64,000 bases of DNA from Capnocytophaga sp. oral taxon 338 str. F0234 (lineage in GTDB: Bacteria; Bacteroidota; Bacteroidia; Flavobacteriales; Flavobacteriaceae): positions 826,359 through 890,358 of the forward strand of contig NZ_GL872413.1 of assembly GCF_000192225.1 (NCBI RefSeq), given 5' to 3'. Positions 36,053-46,200 of the stretch are shown piece by piece. Both the position numbers and the translations under genes were made by a program. The notes below the pieces were generated by a model, which saw nothing but the letters and a program-made list of their open reading frames with translations, ran no database searches and was not told where the DNA came from. Numbering within the stretch: the stretch's first letter is position 1; the number at the start of each line of letters is the position of its first letter.

Positions 36053-36060
36053 CAAAAATA
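36053..36060 (-). promoter_or_regulatory. -7 promoter element for the short bactofilin-like gene
   Basis: TATTTTTG on the minus strand, 52 bases before the start at 36001. Confidence 0.6.
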
Positions 36061-36180
36061 AATAATATATAACCTTATAAATTAATAATTAACAATAATT
36101 TAATCTTCCTTTTTAGAAGATGTTAGTAAGTTGTTTATATTATTTTTCGTTTTTCACTTTTCATTTTTCACTAACTTTTG

Positions 36181-36188
36181 TATCTTTG
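36181..36188 (+). promoter_or_regulatory. -7 promoter element for the DegT aminotransferase gene
   Basis: TATCTTTG, 24 bases before ATG 36212. Confidence 0.75.
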
Positions 36189-36211
36189 CAGGCGATTAAA
36201 AAAGAGAGACC

Positions 36212-37339
36212 ATGAAAAGAATTCAAATGGTAGATTTACAAGGTCAGTATGCACCTTTAAAAGCTCAGATACAACAATCTTTTAATGAAGTACTTGATAC
36301 AGCCGCTTTTATCAATGGACCTCAGGTACATGCTTTCCAAAAAGAATTAGAGAATTATCTACAGGTAAAGCATGTAATTCCTTGTGCCAATGGAACTGAT
36401 GCTCTTCAAATAGCTATGATGGGATTAGGTTTGAAAAAGGGTGATGAGGTGATAACAGCAGACTTCACATTTGCTGCTACTGTAGAGGTAATTGCTCTTT
36501 TAGGATTAACTCCTGTTTTGGTAGATGTAGATAAGGATACTTTTAATATTAATGTAGAAGCTATTAAAAAAGCAATTACTCCTAAAACAAAGGCTATTGT
36601 TCCCGTACATTTATATGGCCGTCCTGCTAATATGGAAGAAATCATGAAAATAGCTAAAGAACATAATCTATTGGTTATAGAGGATAATGCGCAAGCTATT
36701 GGAGCTGATTTTACATGGAGTAATGGAAAAAAACAGAAATTAGGTACCATAGGTCATGTAGGAGCAACCAGTTTTTTCCCTTCTAAGAATTTGGGATGTT
36801 ATGGTGATGGAGGAGCCATTTTTACCAATGATGACCAGTTGGCTCACATTCTAAGAGGAGTGGTCAATCATGGTATGTATATACGTTATCACCATGATGT
36901 GGTAGGAGTTAATTCTCGTTTGGATTCTTTGCAAGCTTGTGTGCTTCGTGCTAAATTACCTTATTTGGATACGTATAATCAAAAGAGGAGAGCTTTTGCT
37001 CATCTATACTCTGAAAAACTACAAGTGAACTCTCATATTATCACTCCTGAGATTCCTCAGGGTGATACCTCTCACGTATTTCACCAATATACAATACGTA
37101 TTACTAACGGAAAGCGTGATGCATTGGCAGAACACTTATCTAAGCATAGTGTGCCTTTTGGTATCTATTATCCAATTCCTTTGCATCAGCAAAAGGCTTA
37201 TTCAGATAGCCGCTATAAGGAGCAAGATTTCCCTGCAACTAATGAATTAGTGAAAGAGGTGATTTCTCTTCCTATGCATACAGAATTAGATGAAGAACAA
37301 ATAAATTTTATCACAAAATTAATTACAGATTTTGTATAA
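36212..37339 (+). CDS. DegT/DnrJ/EryC1/StrS family PLP-dependent sugar aminotransferase
   Basis: A 375-residue cytoplasmic aminotransferase. The fold-type I landmarks are present: PCANGTDALQIAM, FTFAATVEVIALLGLTPVLVDVD, PVHLYGRPANM and the IEDNAQAIGADF loop. The PLP-binding lysine is probably Lys192 in FFPSKNLGCYGDGGAI. Family members transfer an amino group to a keto-sugar nucleotide for O-antigen, capsule or glycoprotein sugars. The exact sugar is unknown, and no other sugar-nucleotide gene is adjacent. pdhB follows with its own promoter. Confidence 0.92.
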   Translation: MKRIQMVDLQGQYAPLKAQIQQSFNEVLDTAAFINGPQVHAFQKELENYLQVKHVIPCANGTDALQIAMMGLGLKKGDEVITADFTFAATVEVIALLGLTPVLVDVDKDTFNINVEAIKKAITPKTKAIVPVHLYGRPANMEEIMKIAKEHNLLVIEDNAQAIGADFTWSNGKKQKLGTIGHVGATSFFPSKNLGCYGDGGAIFTNDDQLAHILRGVVNHGMYIRYHHDVVGVNSRLDSLQACVLRAKLPYLDTYNQKRRAFAHLYSEKLQVNSHIITPEIPQGDTSHVFHQYTIRITNGKRDALAEHLSKHSVPFGIYYPIPLHQQKAYSDSRYKEQDFPATNELVKEVISLPMHTELDEEQINFITKLITDFV

Positions 37340-37361
37340 AGTAAAAATTTGTGTAACTTTG
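37331..37361 (+). promoter_or_regulatory. pdhB: Complete Bacteroidota promoter for pdhB
   Basis: TTTG (37331-37334), a 19-base spacer and TAACTTTG (37354-37361): a near-perfect consensus. The -33 element overlaps the end of the aminotransferase gene. Confidence 0.85.
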
Positions 37362-37426
37362 CACACGCTAAGCAGTTCTTTATAGAATAGAAAGATTTAT
37401 AAAAAATACGATATAAAATAAGTATA

Positions 37427-38404
37427 ATGAGAACAATACAATTCAGAGAAGCTGTTTGTGAGGCTATGAGCGAAGAAATGCGTCGTGACCCTTCTATTTA
37501 TTTAATGGGAGAAGAAGTAGCTGAATACAATGGAGCTTACAAAGCATCTAAGGGTATGTTGGATGAATTCGGTCCTAAACGAATTATTGATACTCCAATT
37601 TCAGAAAGTGGATTTTCAGGTATTGGAGTAGGATCTGCTATGAATGGTTGTCGTCCTATCATTGAGTATATGACATTTAACTTCTCTTTGGTAGCTATAG
37701 ACCAAATTATTAGTAATGCAGCAAAGCTTAGACAAATGTCCGGAGGACAAATCAATATTCCTATTGTTTTCAGAGGTCCTTCTGCCTCTGCAGGACAATT
37801 AGGAGCAACTCACTCACAAGCTTTTGAAAACTGGTATGCAAACTGTCCAGGTCTTAAAGTAGTAGTTCCATCCACTCCTTATGATGCTAAGGGATTACTT
37901 AAGTCAGCAATCCGTGATGATGACCCTGTTATCTTTATGGAATCAGAGCAAATGTATGGAGATAAAGGAGAAGTGCCTGAAGAAGAATATACGATTCCTC
38001 TTGGAGTAGCTGATATCAAACGAGTAGGTAAGGATGTAACTATTGTTTCCTTTGGTAAGATTATCAAAGAAGCTTTTGCAGCTGCTGAAGAATTAGCAAA
38101 AGAAGGAATAGAATGTGAAATTGTAGATATTCGTACTGTACGACCAATGGATTGGGAAACTATTTTTAATTCTGTTAAGAAAACGAATCGCTTAGTAATT
38201 GTAGAAGAAGCATGGCCTTTTGGTTGTGTATCTTCCGAAATTACTTATCAAGTACAAGAACATATTTTTGATTATTTGGATGCTCCTATCCAACGGTTAA
38301 CCACAGCAGATACACCAGCACCTTATTCTCCTGTATTATTGAAAGAATGGTTACCTAATGCTCAAGATGTAATAAAAGCAGTGAAAAAAGTACTTTATAA
38401 ATAA
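37427..38404 (+). CDS. pdhB: Pyruvate dehydrogenase E1 component, beta subunit
   Basis: A 325-residue beta subunit of the thiamine-diphosphate-dependent E1 enzyme that turns pyruvate into acetyl groups for acetyl-CoA. Typical blocks are IYLMGEEVAEYNGAYKASKG, DTPISESGFSGIGVGSA, the GPSASAGQLGATHSQAFENW stretch and the C-terminal VEEAWPFGCVSSEI. It could also be a branched-chain 2-oxoacid E1 beta, but the AEYNGAYKASKGMLDEFG form fits pyruvate. The alpha subunit (pdhA) is not adjacent, which is common in flavobacteria. Confidence 0.94.
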   Translation: MRTIQFREAVCEAMSEEMRRDPSIYLMGEEVAEYNGAYKASKGMLDEFGPKRIIDTPISESGFSGIGVGSAMNGCRPIIEYMTFNFSLVAIDQIISNAAKLRQMSGGQINIPIVFRGPSASAGQLGATHSQAFENWYANCPGLKVVVPSTPYDAKGLLKSAIRDDDPVIFMESEQMYGDKGEVPEEEYTIPLGVADIKRVGKDVTIVSFGKIIKEAFAAAEELAKEGIECEIVDIRTVRPMDWETIFNSVKKTNRLVIVEEAWPFGCVSSEITYQVQEHIFDYLDAPIQRLTTADTPAPYSPVLLKEWLPNAQDVIKAVKKVLYK

Positions 38405-38433
38405 TTAAAGTTTTATTGATAATAATATATTTA

Positions 38434-38470
38434 AAAGAGGCTATCCGAAAAGGGTAGCCTCTTTATTTTT
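38434..38470 (+). terminator. Rho-independent terminator after pdhB
   Basis: AAAGAGGCTATCC (38434-38446) pairs with GGGTAGCCTCTTT (38452-38464) with one wobble, followed by T. The AGGCTATCC core recurs in the htpG terminator. Confidence 0.88.
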
Positions 38471-38481
38471 AGAAAATGCAT

Positions 38482-38513
38482 AAAAAAACTCCTTCTTTTT
38501 TACATAGAAGGAG
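38482..38513 (-). terminator. Rho-independent terminator after rpmF
   Basis: CTCCTTCT (38489-38496) and AGAAGGAG (38506-38513) form the stem. On the minus strand a run of seven T follows. Confidence 0.88.
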
Positions 38514-38535
38514 AAATTATTCAAGAAGATTATCT

Positions 38536-38751
38536 TTATTTGCTATCTTTTTTAGCTTCATTTTCTTTAGGAGTCTCATCAATAAGTACCTGACCACGAT
38601 AATAGAGTTTACCTTCAAACCAATGTGCTCTGTGGTATAGGTGCAACTCCCCTGTAGTAGGATCTTTTGCTATTTGAGGAACTATAGCTTTATCATGAGT
38701 TCTTCTTTTGTCTCTTCGGGTAGAGGATTGTCTTCGTTTGGGATGTGCCAT
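38536..38751 (-). CDS. rpmF: 50S ribosomal protein bL32
   Basis: A 71-residue basic ribosomal protein. The opening [19 protein letters not shown] is diagnostic. It is the cysteine-free form, with the zinc-ribbon region replaced by [18 protein letters not shown] as usual in flavobacteria. The C-terminal tail is longer and charged. It lies 12 bases after the yceD-like gene, the widely conserved yceD-rpmF pair. Confidence 0.97.
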   Translation of the reverse strand: MAHPKRRQSSTRRDKRRTHDKAIVPQIAKDPTTGELHLYHRAHWFEGKLYYRGQVLIDETPKENEAKKDSK

Positions 38752-38763
38752 TTTCTTATCTTT

Positions 38764-39303
38764 TTATTTGTTCAACAATTTTCTTAATTCGTCCCAGCGA
38801 GGATCTATCTGGGAATCATCTGCTGCAATTTCAGTTTCTTTAGGACTAAGAGATTCTAAAGTCTCTAAGGCTTTAGAGAAATCTCTTGCATTAGGATTTA
38901 CTCGTTTTGCAGGAACAGAAAGTATAATCATCTCATAGATATATTGTGCAATATTCACAGTATGTTCTCCTTGAGGTAATATAAGTAGCTCTTCATTATC
39001 ATCATTATATGATTCTCCGAACTTTATCACTAAATGTAATTGCCCCTCAGTGGGCAAATCAAAAGGTTCGTCAGTAATATCACAGTTTACATTTACAGTA
39101 CCCTTACTGAAAAAATTAAGTTCCAAAAGCGTACTTTTTTTATCTAAGTGAATGGTGACCTCTTGATTTACATCATTGAATTCATGATAATCAAACAAAT
39201 TAAAAAAGTGATTATCTATATGATATTCAAAGAGATGTTTCCCATCTTTTAATCCTGCAAAATGAATATCATACGCCCTAAATTCGCGTTTATTATCTTT
39301 CAT
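38764..39303 (-). CDS. yceD: DUF177 (YceD) family protein
   Basis: A 179-residue YceD-family protein. The family accompanies rpmF in most bacteria and is linked to 23S rRNA accumulation or ribosome assembly. The core LPTEGQLHLVIKFGE / YIYEMIILSVPAKRVNP with a DPRWDELRKLL tail fits. The start MKDNKREFRAYDI at 39303 is chosen because a promoter element lies at 39327 inside the longer frame that begins at 39402. The symbol follows the E. coli family name. Confidence 0.88.
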   Translation of the reverse strand: MKDNKREFRAYDIHFAGLKDGKHLFEYHIDNHFFNLFDYHEFNDVNQEVTIHLDKKSTLLELNFFSKGTVNVNCDITDEPFDLPTEGQLHLVIKFGESYNDDNEELLILPQGEHTVNIAQYIYEMIILSVPAKRVNPNARDFSKALETLESLSPKETEIAADDSQIDPRWDELRKLLNK

Positions 39304-39326
39304 TTTTACTATGCAGTTTGAGGGTG

Positions 39327-39334
39327 CAAATATA
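39327..39334 (-). promoter_or_regulatory. -7 promoter element for yceD-rpmF
   Basis: TATATTTG on the minus strand, 24 bases before the start at 39303. Confidence 0.75.
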
Positions 39335-39376
39335 GGAATTTTTTTATTACACAAAAAATATTTAATAATAAATTTT

Positions 39377-40456
39377 TTATAAAGTAAAAACTTGGTAATC
39401 AAGTGTGATTTCCTTAACTATACGCTCAGTACGATCTTTATCTGTATCACTTATAAATACTTGACCAAAAGGAGCCTCAGTAACAAGATGAATAAGTTGG
39501 GTTACTCGTTGAGCATCCAATTTATCAAAGATATCATCTAATAATAATATGGGAGTAACAGAAGTTTGTTTATAGATGCTGTGAAATTGAGCTAATTTTA
39601 AGGCTATAAGAAAAGATTTTTGTTGTCCTTGACTGCCAAATTTTTTGACTGGCTGATTATTTATACTAAAGATAAGATCATCCTTGTGAATTCCTACGGT
39701 AGTGTATTGAACTATTCGATCCTGTTCTATACTCCTTTTAAGGAGTGTCTTTAGTTTTTCTTTTTTTAAAGAACTTTCATAGTGAATATCTACGGTTTCT
39801 CTTCCTTGGGAAAGTCTTTTATATTGCTCTTGAAAATAAGGAAGGAATGAGGTAAGGAAAGCAGAGCGCTCTTGGAATATTTTCTCCCCATATAGGCTTA
39901 GTTGTTCATCATAAATGTCTAAAGTAATATCATCAAAATATTGTTTTTCAGCCATTATTTTTAATAAACTATTACGCTGAGAGAGAATTTTATTGTAGTG
40001 TAATAGATCTTCAAGGTAATGGGGTTGAATTTGTGAAAGCATGCTATCTAAAAATCTGCGACGTGTTTCACTCCCTTCATGAATAAGATCTCTGTCTGAG
40101 GGAGATACAATAACTATAGGGAAAGCTCCTATATGTTCAGATAATTTTTCATAAACCTTTCCATTGCGTTTTAGAATTTTTTTTTGTCCTCTTTTAACAC
40201 TACATACTATGTGTTCTTGACGATCTTCCTTTTGAAAATTTCCTTCTATTAGATAAAAATCTTCTCCTAAACGAATATTGTATAAAGTGGTTGTATTAAA
40301 GTAGCTTTTGGTCATGCTAAGGTGGTAAATAGCATCCAGAGAATTTGTTTTTCCCACTCCATTATTGCCTACTAAACAATTAAGTTTAGGGGAAAAAGAG
40401 AACTCTTTATTCTCTATATTCTTGAAATTCAGTATATAAAGCTGTTTTAGAAACAT
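39377..40456 (-). CDS. recF: DNA replication/repair protein RecF
   Basis: A 359-residue SMC-like ATPase that loads RecA at single-strand gaps together with RecO and RecR. Walker A GNNGVGKT lies at 30-37. The ABC-type signature KFGSQGQQKSFLIALKLAQ and Walker B PILLLDDIFDKLD are in the C-terminal half. The start MFLKQLYILNFKNIE is the usual RecF opening; an earlier ATG 19 codons upstream gives an unlikely Phe-rich extension. The next gene diverges, with its promoter at 40536. dnaA and dnaN, classic neighbours elsewhere, are absent. Confidence 0.96.
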   Translation of the reverse strand: MFLKQLYILNFKNIENKEFSFSPKLNCLVGNNGVGKTNSLDAIYHLSMTKSYFNTTTLYNIRLGEDFYLIEGNFQKEDRQEHIVCSVKRGQKKILKRNGKVYEKLSEHIGAFPIVIVSPSDRDLIHEGSETRRRFLDSMLSQIQPHYLEDLLHYNKILSQRNSLLKIMAEKQYFDDITLDIYDEQLSLYGEKIFQERSAFLTSFLPYFQEQYKRLSQGRETVDIHYESSLKKEKLKTLLKRSIEQDRIVQYTTVGIHKDDLIFSINNQPVKKFGSQGQQKSFLIALKLAQFHSIYKQTSVTPILLLDDIFDKLDAQRVTQLIHLVTEAPFGQVFISDTDKDRTERIVKEITLDYQVFTL

Positions 40457-40535
40457 CTGAAAAAGGGCTTGTAAAAACTTGTGCAAATTATTAAAAATTA
40501 TTGAGAAAAACACCCTTTATTACAAATAAAAATTT

Positions 40536-40543
40536 TATTTTTG
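40536..40543 (+). promoter_or_regulatory. -7 promoter element for the TPR protein-ribH operon
   Basis: TATTTTTG, 24 bases before ATG 40568. It excludes the earlier frame start at 40541. Confidence 0.75.
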
Positions 40544-40567
40544 CAAAATCTTTTTAAAGCAAAAAAT

Positions 40568-41383
40568 ATGTCAGTTTACAAGAAGAATAATTACCGTCCT
40601 GGACGGCAAACAAGGAAAGAAAAACAACAAGAAGAATCTCGTAACTCTTTGACTAGCGAAAAGTTATCACGTGAGAGTACGACAGCTGAGGTATTCCAAA
40701 CTTTAGATGAGAAAGCAGGAAAAACTGAAGCATGGGTACAAAGGAATCAGCGTTCGATATTCGTGGTACTCGCCGTTGTGGTGCTTGCTGGATTTGGATA
40801 TATGCTTTATAGGCAATTTGTAAGTGTTCCTAAGGAAACGGAAGCTTCTGAAAAGTTATCCTTTGCTCTTGCTACTTTTGATGAGGCACTTAATGCTCCT
40901 ACTACAGCAGTAAGGGATTCCCTTTTTACACTTTCTCTTGAAGGAGATAAGATGCACGCAGGATTTCTTAAAATTATTAAGGATTATTCAAGCAGTAAAG
41001 CCGCTAATGTAGCCTATTACTCTGCAGGGATGGCTTATATGCAACTGAACAAATATAAGGAGGCAGTTTCTCATTTGGATAAATTTTCTTCTAAAGATCC
41101 CATTTTAAGTGCTTTAGCATTAGGAAATATAGGAGATGCCTTTGTACAATTGAAACAGCTAAATGAAGCTACGGATTATTATAAAAAAGCAATTAATAAA
41201 AGTGATAATTCACTTACAGCGCCTATATATTTAAATAAGGCAGCACAAGTGGCTGTAGAACAGAAAAATTACAAACAAGCATTGGAATATTTTGAAAGAA
41301 TCAAAAATGATTTTCCAAAATCAGAGGAAGCAAGTACAATAGATACACAAATTAGCCGAGTAACAACACTAATGAATCTTTAG
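40568..41383 (+). CDS. Membrane-anchored tetratricopeptide-repeat protein
   Basis: A 271-residue protein with a basic N-terminal cytoplasmic segment (YKKNNYRPGRQTRKEK), one transmembrane helix (~64-82) and a periplasmic TPR domain. The TPR units include NVAYYSAGMAYMQLNKYKEA, ALGNIGDAFVQLKQLNEATD and KAAQVAVEQKNYKQALEYF. This layout resembles YfgM/TPR_21 proteins that work with periplasmic chaperones, but the assignment is loose. ribH follows after one base, a strong sign of cotranscription, although no functional link is obvious. The pairing is common in flavobacteria. Confidence 0.82.
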   Translation: MSVYKKNNYRPGRQTRKEKQQEESRNSLTSEKLSRESTTAEVFQTLDEKAGKTEAWVQRNQRSIFVVLAVVVLAGFGYMLYRQFVSVPKETEASEKLSFALATFDEALNAPTTAVRDSLFTLSLEGDKMHAGFLKIIKDYSSSKAANVAYYSAGMAYMQLNKYKEAVSHLDKFSSKDPILSALALGNIGDAFVQLKQLNEATDYYKKAINKSDNSLTAPIYLNKAAQVAVEQKNYKQALEYFERIKNDFPKSEEASTIDTQISRVTTLMNL

Positions 41384-41384
41384 G

Positions 41385-41858
41385 ATGGCTACTGAGAATA
41401 AAAATCTTTCTTCCTATAAGAAGGAACAGCTACCTGATGTAAAGAATAAAACAATTGGGATTATTACTTCACAATGGAACGGACAGGTTACTGAGAATAT
41501 GCGAGAGGGAGCTGTACAAACTCTTCTGGATTGTGGTGTGATTCCCCAACATATTATTCAATGGAATGTACCTGGAAGTTTTGAGTTAATCAATGGAGCT
41601 AAAAGGATGCTTACCCTTAAGGTAGATGCTATTATTGTTATAGGGTGTGTGATACAAGGGGAGACAAGGCATTTTGACTTTGTGTGTCAGGGAGTAACAA
41701 GTGGCATTGCTTATCTTAACGCAAGTCAGGAAATTCCAGTAATTTTCTGTGTACTTACGGATAATACCCTTCAACAATCTTTGGATAGAAGTGGAGGAAA
41801 ATACGGAAATAAGGGAATAGAGGCAGCTATTACCGCTATTAAGATGATTGATTTATAG
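41385..41858 (+). CDS. ribH: 6,7-dimethyl-8-ribityllumazine synthase
   Basis: A 157-residue enzyme that condenses the pyrimidine intermediate with dihydroxybutanone phosphate, the penultimate step of riboflavin synthesis. The landmarks are SQWNGQVTENMREGA, VPGSFELINGAKRM, VIGCVIQGETRHFDFVC (with the catalytic-site His) and GNKGIEAA near the end. The final product feeds the flavin needs of enzymes such as the Na+-NQR in this window. No riboswitch is seen upstream, since the gene is second in its operon. Confidence 0.96.
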   Translation: MATENKNLSSYKKEQLPDVKNKTIGIITSQWNGQVTENMREGAVQTLLDCGVIPQHIIQWNVPGSFELINGAKRMLTLKVDAIIVIGCVIQGETRHFDFVCQGVTSGIAYLNASQEIPVIFCVLTDNTLQQSLDRSGGKYGNKGIEAAITAIKMIDL

Positions 41859-41884
41859 AAGATAACTTGAGAATATTTAATAAA

Positions 41885-41917
41885 AGCTGCTCTTTGTTTT
41901 TTCATAGAGCAGTTTTT
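41885..41917 (+). terminator. Rho-independent terminator after ribH
   Basis: CTGCTCT (41887-41893) pairs with AGAGCAG (41906-41912), followed by six T. Confidence 0.85.
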
Positions 41918-41993
41918 TATTTATACTTTTTATAATTAAAGAGAGATTTCCCTAAAAACAGGAATATTTTCTTTTTAGCCAGAAGAAAAGTTG

Positions 41994-42001
41994 TATCTTT
42001 G
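41994..42001 (+). promoter_or_regulatory. -7 promoter element for the ferredoxin gene
   Basis: TATCTTTG, 43 bases before the ATG at 42044. Confidence 0.75.
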
Positions 42002-42043
42002 TCTTTTAAAATAGGACATTAATTTATTACTAAAAAATAAAAA

Positions 42044-42394
42044 ATGGCAATTATTATTACAGATGACTGTATCAATTGTGGGGCTTGTGAACCTGAATGC
42101 CCTAACAATGCAATATATGAAGGTGCTGATGATTGGCGCTATAGCGATGGAACAAAACTGAGGGGGAATGTGATCCTTCCTAATGGTAAGCATGTGGATG
42201 CTGAGCAAGTACAGAAGCCTATAAGTGATGATTATTATTATATTGTTCCTGATAAGTGTACGGAATGTTTAGGCTTTCATGAGGAACCACAATGTGCAGC
42301 AGTATGTCCTGTGGATTGTTGTATCCCTGATGAAAATAACAAAGAAACAGAAGAGGAACTATTACAGAAGCATGATTTTATGCATAATGATTAG
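42044..42394 (+). CDS. 2x[4Fe-4S] ferredoxin
   Basis: A 116-residue cytoplasmic electron carrier. Two cluster motifs are visible: CINCGACEPECP near residues 9-20, and the widely spaced CTECLGFHEEPQCAAVCPVDC near 73-93. The cysteines of each pattern complete the other cluster, as in Azotobacter/Allochromatium-type ferredoxins. An insertion (~25-60) separates the halves. It stands alone, with its own promoter and terminator. Confidence 0.93.
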   Translation: MAIIITDDCINCGACEPECPNNAIYEGADDWRYSDGTKLRGNVILPNGKHVDAEQVQKPISDDYYYIVPDKCTECLGFHEEPQCAAVCPVDCCIPDENNKETEEELLQKHDFMHND

Positions 42395-42422
42395 TGGATT
42401 TTTCTCAGACGAAATACTTTTT

Positions 42423-42467
42423 AAATACTCATGTTTTCATATATTTATGAAAGCAATGAGTATTTTT
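42423..42467 (+). terminator. Long hairpin terminator after the ferredoxin gene
   Basis: AAATACTCAT pairs with ATGAGTATTT, with an inner TTTCAT/ATGAAA stem, ending in T. The rest of the spacer to 42612 is AT-rich. I found no clear promoter for ruvA in it. Confidence 0.8.
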
Positions 42468-42612
42468 ATTTGTACATAATAAGTTAATAAAGATAAAATA
42501 AATATTAATAAGAAAATAAAACAATAGGTTCAAAGTTATATTTTTTATAAAAACCTTATCAAATCCAAGAAAAATTACGAATATTGCCCATTAAACGCAG
42601 AGGAGACTATCT

Positions 42613-43203
42613 ATGATAACACAGTTGCAAGGTCATTTGGTAGAGAAAACCCCCACTTATGTCATTATTGATTGTAATGGAATAGGGTATTGGGTAAATA
42701 TTTCTCTTAATACTTTTTCTCAACTTTCTGATTCGGAACAGATAAAACTTTATACATATTTACAGATAAAGGAAGATGCTCATACGCTTTTTGGATTTTT
42801 TGAAAAATTTGAAAGGGAGATATTTTCTCTATTGATTTCTGTTTCTGGAGTAGGTGCGAATACTGCCAGAGTCATGCTTTCTTCTCTATCCCCCGCTCAA
42901 TTGCAGAGTGCTATTGTGAATAATGATGTACGAACTATACAATCTGTCAAAGGGATAGGTGCTAAAACGGCTCAGCGCATTATTTTGGATTTAAGAGAAA
43001 AAATGCTAAAGCTTTCAAGTGAAGGAAATATTGCTCCTACAGTAAGTCAGCAGCAGCATTATAAGGAAGAAGCTCTCTCTGCTTTGGAGGTATTAGGTTA
43101 TCCCCAAAAGATAGCTGAAAATGTGGTGAATAAGATTCTCTCCCACGCCACAGGGGAAGTTTCTGTAGAAGAACTAATCAAACAAGCATTAAAACAATTA
43201 TAG
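42613..43203 (+). CDS. ruvA: Holliday junction branch-migration protein RuvA
   Basis: A 196-residue DNA-junction-binding subunit that recruits the RuvB motor. The N-terminal OB-fold domain opens MITQLQGHLVEK. Two helix-hairpin-helix motifs follow: VSGVGANTARVMLSSL and VKGIGAKTAQRIILDL. The C-terminal RuvB-binding domain is short (EALSALEVLGYPQKIAENVV). sprA starts six bases after it; the ruvA-sprA order is common in Bacteroidota. Confidence 0.97.
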   Translation: MITQLQGHLVEKTPTYVIIDCNGIGYWVNISLNTFSQLSDSEQIKLYTYLQIKEDAHTLFGFFEKFEREIFSLLISVSGVGANTARVMLSSLSPAQLQSAIVNNDVRTIQSVKGIGAKTAQRIILDLREKMLKLSSEGNIAPTVSQQQHYKEEALSALEVLGYPQKIAENVVNKILSHATGEVSVEELIKQALKQL

Positions 43204-43209
43204 GCGAAA

Positions 43210-46200
43210 ATGAATAGGAAATTAGTTGCAAAATTATTTTTCTTTTTTTTACTTTCCTCTACTTTTATTGTCAAGGGGCAGGAAAATGAACAAGTACAGG
43301 GAAAAGCAAAAGATACGATAAAAACAAGCAAATCTTTGCGCCATTTGTTATTAGAAGATTCTGATAGAATTTCGCGTAAGTATAAGTATAGTCCTGCACT
43401 TAATAAATATATTTACAGTGAAAAGGTGGGAGATTATGATATTTCTACCCCCATGTTCCTTACTCCAAAAGAATATGAGGACTTGGTCATGCGGGAGCGT
43501 ATGGGGCTTTATTTTAAAGAAAAAACAGCGGCTATGCGTCCTTCAGAAAAAGGAAAAGCTACTAATGCACAAAGAGATTTGCTCCCTGAATTCTATGTGA
43601 AATCAGAATTTTTTGAATCTATATTTGGAGGAAATACGATTGATATTATTCCTCAAGGAAGTGTTGCTTTTGATTTGGGAATGCGTTATAATAAAAATGA
43701 TAACCCTGCAATAAGCCCAGAATACAGAAGTTCTTATGGATTGGATTTTGATCAACGCATCAGTTTAGGAATACAAGGGAAAGTAGGAACACGTCTCTCT
43801 ATTAATGCAATGTATGATACGCAGGCAACATTTGATTTCCAGAATGTTTTTAAGTTAGAATATACTCCTAATGAAGATGATATAGTCCGTAAGGTAGAAT
43901 TAGGAAATGTGAGTTTACCTCTTAATAGCTCCCTTATTACTGGAGCACAGAGCCTTTTTGGTGTTAAAACAGAATTACAGTTTGGTCGTACTACAGTAAC
44001 AGGTGTGTTCTCAGAACAGCGTTCCCAATCACAAACTGTTACAGCCCAAGGAGGAGGAACTATGCAGGAGTTTGAGATTCGTGCTCTAGACTATGATGAA
44101 AATCGTAACTATTTCCTTTCTCAATTTTTCCGTGACCAATATGACCGCGCTTTGGAGAACTATCCTTATATTCGCAGTAAAGTGCAAATAGTTAGAGTAG
44201 AAGTATGGGCTACTAACCGTTCTAACAGAACAGCTAATATCCGCAATATTGTAGCATTACAGGATTTAGGAGAAGCAAAATCCGAAAATACACGTATTTC
44301 TACAAATGCACCTGTGGGTTTCTTTCAAGGATCTATAGGAGATCGTCCTACTAATGAAGCGAATAAATATGATCCAACACGTATGGACTCCCCTCAATCT
44401 GTTCTGACAAAGAATATTCGAGATGTAGCTACTATCCGGTCAGGATTTGGAACTATGTCAGCCTTAGTAAATGAAGGATTTGATTATGCTATTTTGGAAA
44501 ATGCTCAAAAGTTAGAAGAAGGGCGCGATTATAAAGTACATAAGCAGTTAGGGTATATCTCCCTGAGTCAAAGATTAAATAATGATGAAGTATTAGCGGT
44601 TGCTTATCAGTATACTTATGAAGGAAATGTGTATCAAGTAGGAGAGTTCGCTAATGATGGGATTTCTGCCACCACTAACGCTTATATAGCAGGACAAAAT
44701 AAAATTACTAATAATTGCTTGGTACTTAAGATGCTTAAAAGTAATCGTTTGGTAACAGGAGACCCTATTTGGAAACTGATGATGAAGAATGTGTATTCAC
44801 TTAATACTGTACAAATTGATCCAGATAACTTCCGAATGAATATCTTCTATAATGATCCTTCTCCAGTGAATTATATTTCTCCTGTGGACGAGGCTACTTG
44901 GAATCGGGAGCTGACTCGTAAGATATTACTCCAACTTTTTAATTTTGACCGTCTTAATGCTTATAATGACCCACAAAATGGAGGAGATGGTTTCTTTGAC
45001 TTTGTAGATGGAATTACCATTGACCCTGAATATGGAAAGATTATTTTTACCAAGGTAGAACCTTTTGGTAAATACTTATATGATAAGTTAGGAGGAGGAA
45101 ATAGATATAATGATCCAACTGCTTATCATCCGACCTCTACAGCATGGAATGCTAATCAAAAGAAATATGTATTCCGTTCTCTTTATACTGACATCAAAGC
45201 CAAAGCTTTAGAGGATGCTGAAAAAAATAAATTCAGCCTCAAAGGACGTTATAAGTCCAAGGGAAGTAGGGGAATCTCTTTAGGAGCATACAATGTCCCT
45301 CGTGGTTCAGTGCGTGTTACTGTAGGAGGGCGAGTCCTTCAGGAAGGGATAGATTATACGGTGAATTATCAGCAAGGAACAGTACATATTATTGATCCGA
45401 CTATTGAGAACTCAAATATGCCTATTCAGGTCTCTGTAGAAAATAATTTGATATTCGGAGGGCAAAGTCGCCGTTTTATGGGCGTCAATGTAGAACATAA
45501 GTTCAATGATAAATTCATAGTAGGAGCCTCTTTGATTAATATGCGAGAGCGTCCTTATACTCAGAAAGCCAATTATGGACAGGAGCCTGTGAATAATACT
45601 ATTTTTGGTTTTGGAGGTACCTATTCTACGGAGCTTCCTTTTCTTACTCGCTTGCTTAACAAAGTGCCTTCTCTGCAGAGTGATGTTCCTTCCAACCTTT
45701 CAGTACGAGGAGAAATGGCTTTTCTGCGACCAAGTACTCCTAAAAGTACTAATTTTGATGGAGAAGCAACTGCTTATTTAGATGATTTTGAATCTGCACA
45801 AACTACAGTGGATATACGAGGATTCCGTTCATGGTCTCTTGCCAGTACACCTTTACGCTTTGGACAAGGAGCCTATCCTTCCCAAACACTCTATGGAAAT
45901 ACTCCTGATGATCCAGATAACCTAAAAAACGGATATGGACGAGCTAAACTTGCTTGGTATACAATCGATCCGGTCTTTTATACCAATAATAAACCCAATG
46001 ATATAAATAATGGAGAAATTTCTAAGAATAGTACACGACGTATTTATGTAAAAGAGATTTTTCCAGAAAGAGAATTGGCTCAAGGGGATCTATTGGTGCA
46101 GAACACTTTGGATCTAGCCTATTACCCTAATGCTAAGGGATCTTATAATAATAATCCTCAAGCTATTAGCAGTGTCCCCCCTACTGGAAAATGGGGAGGT

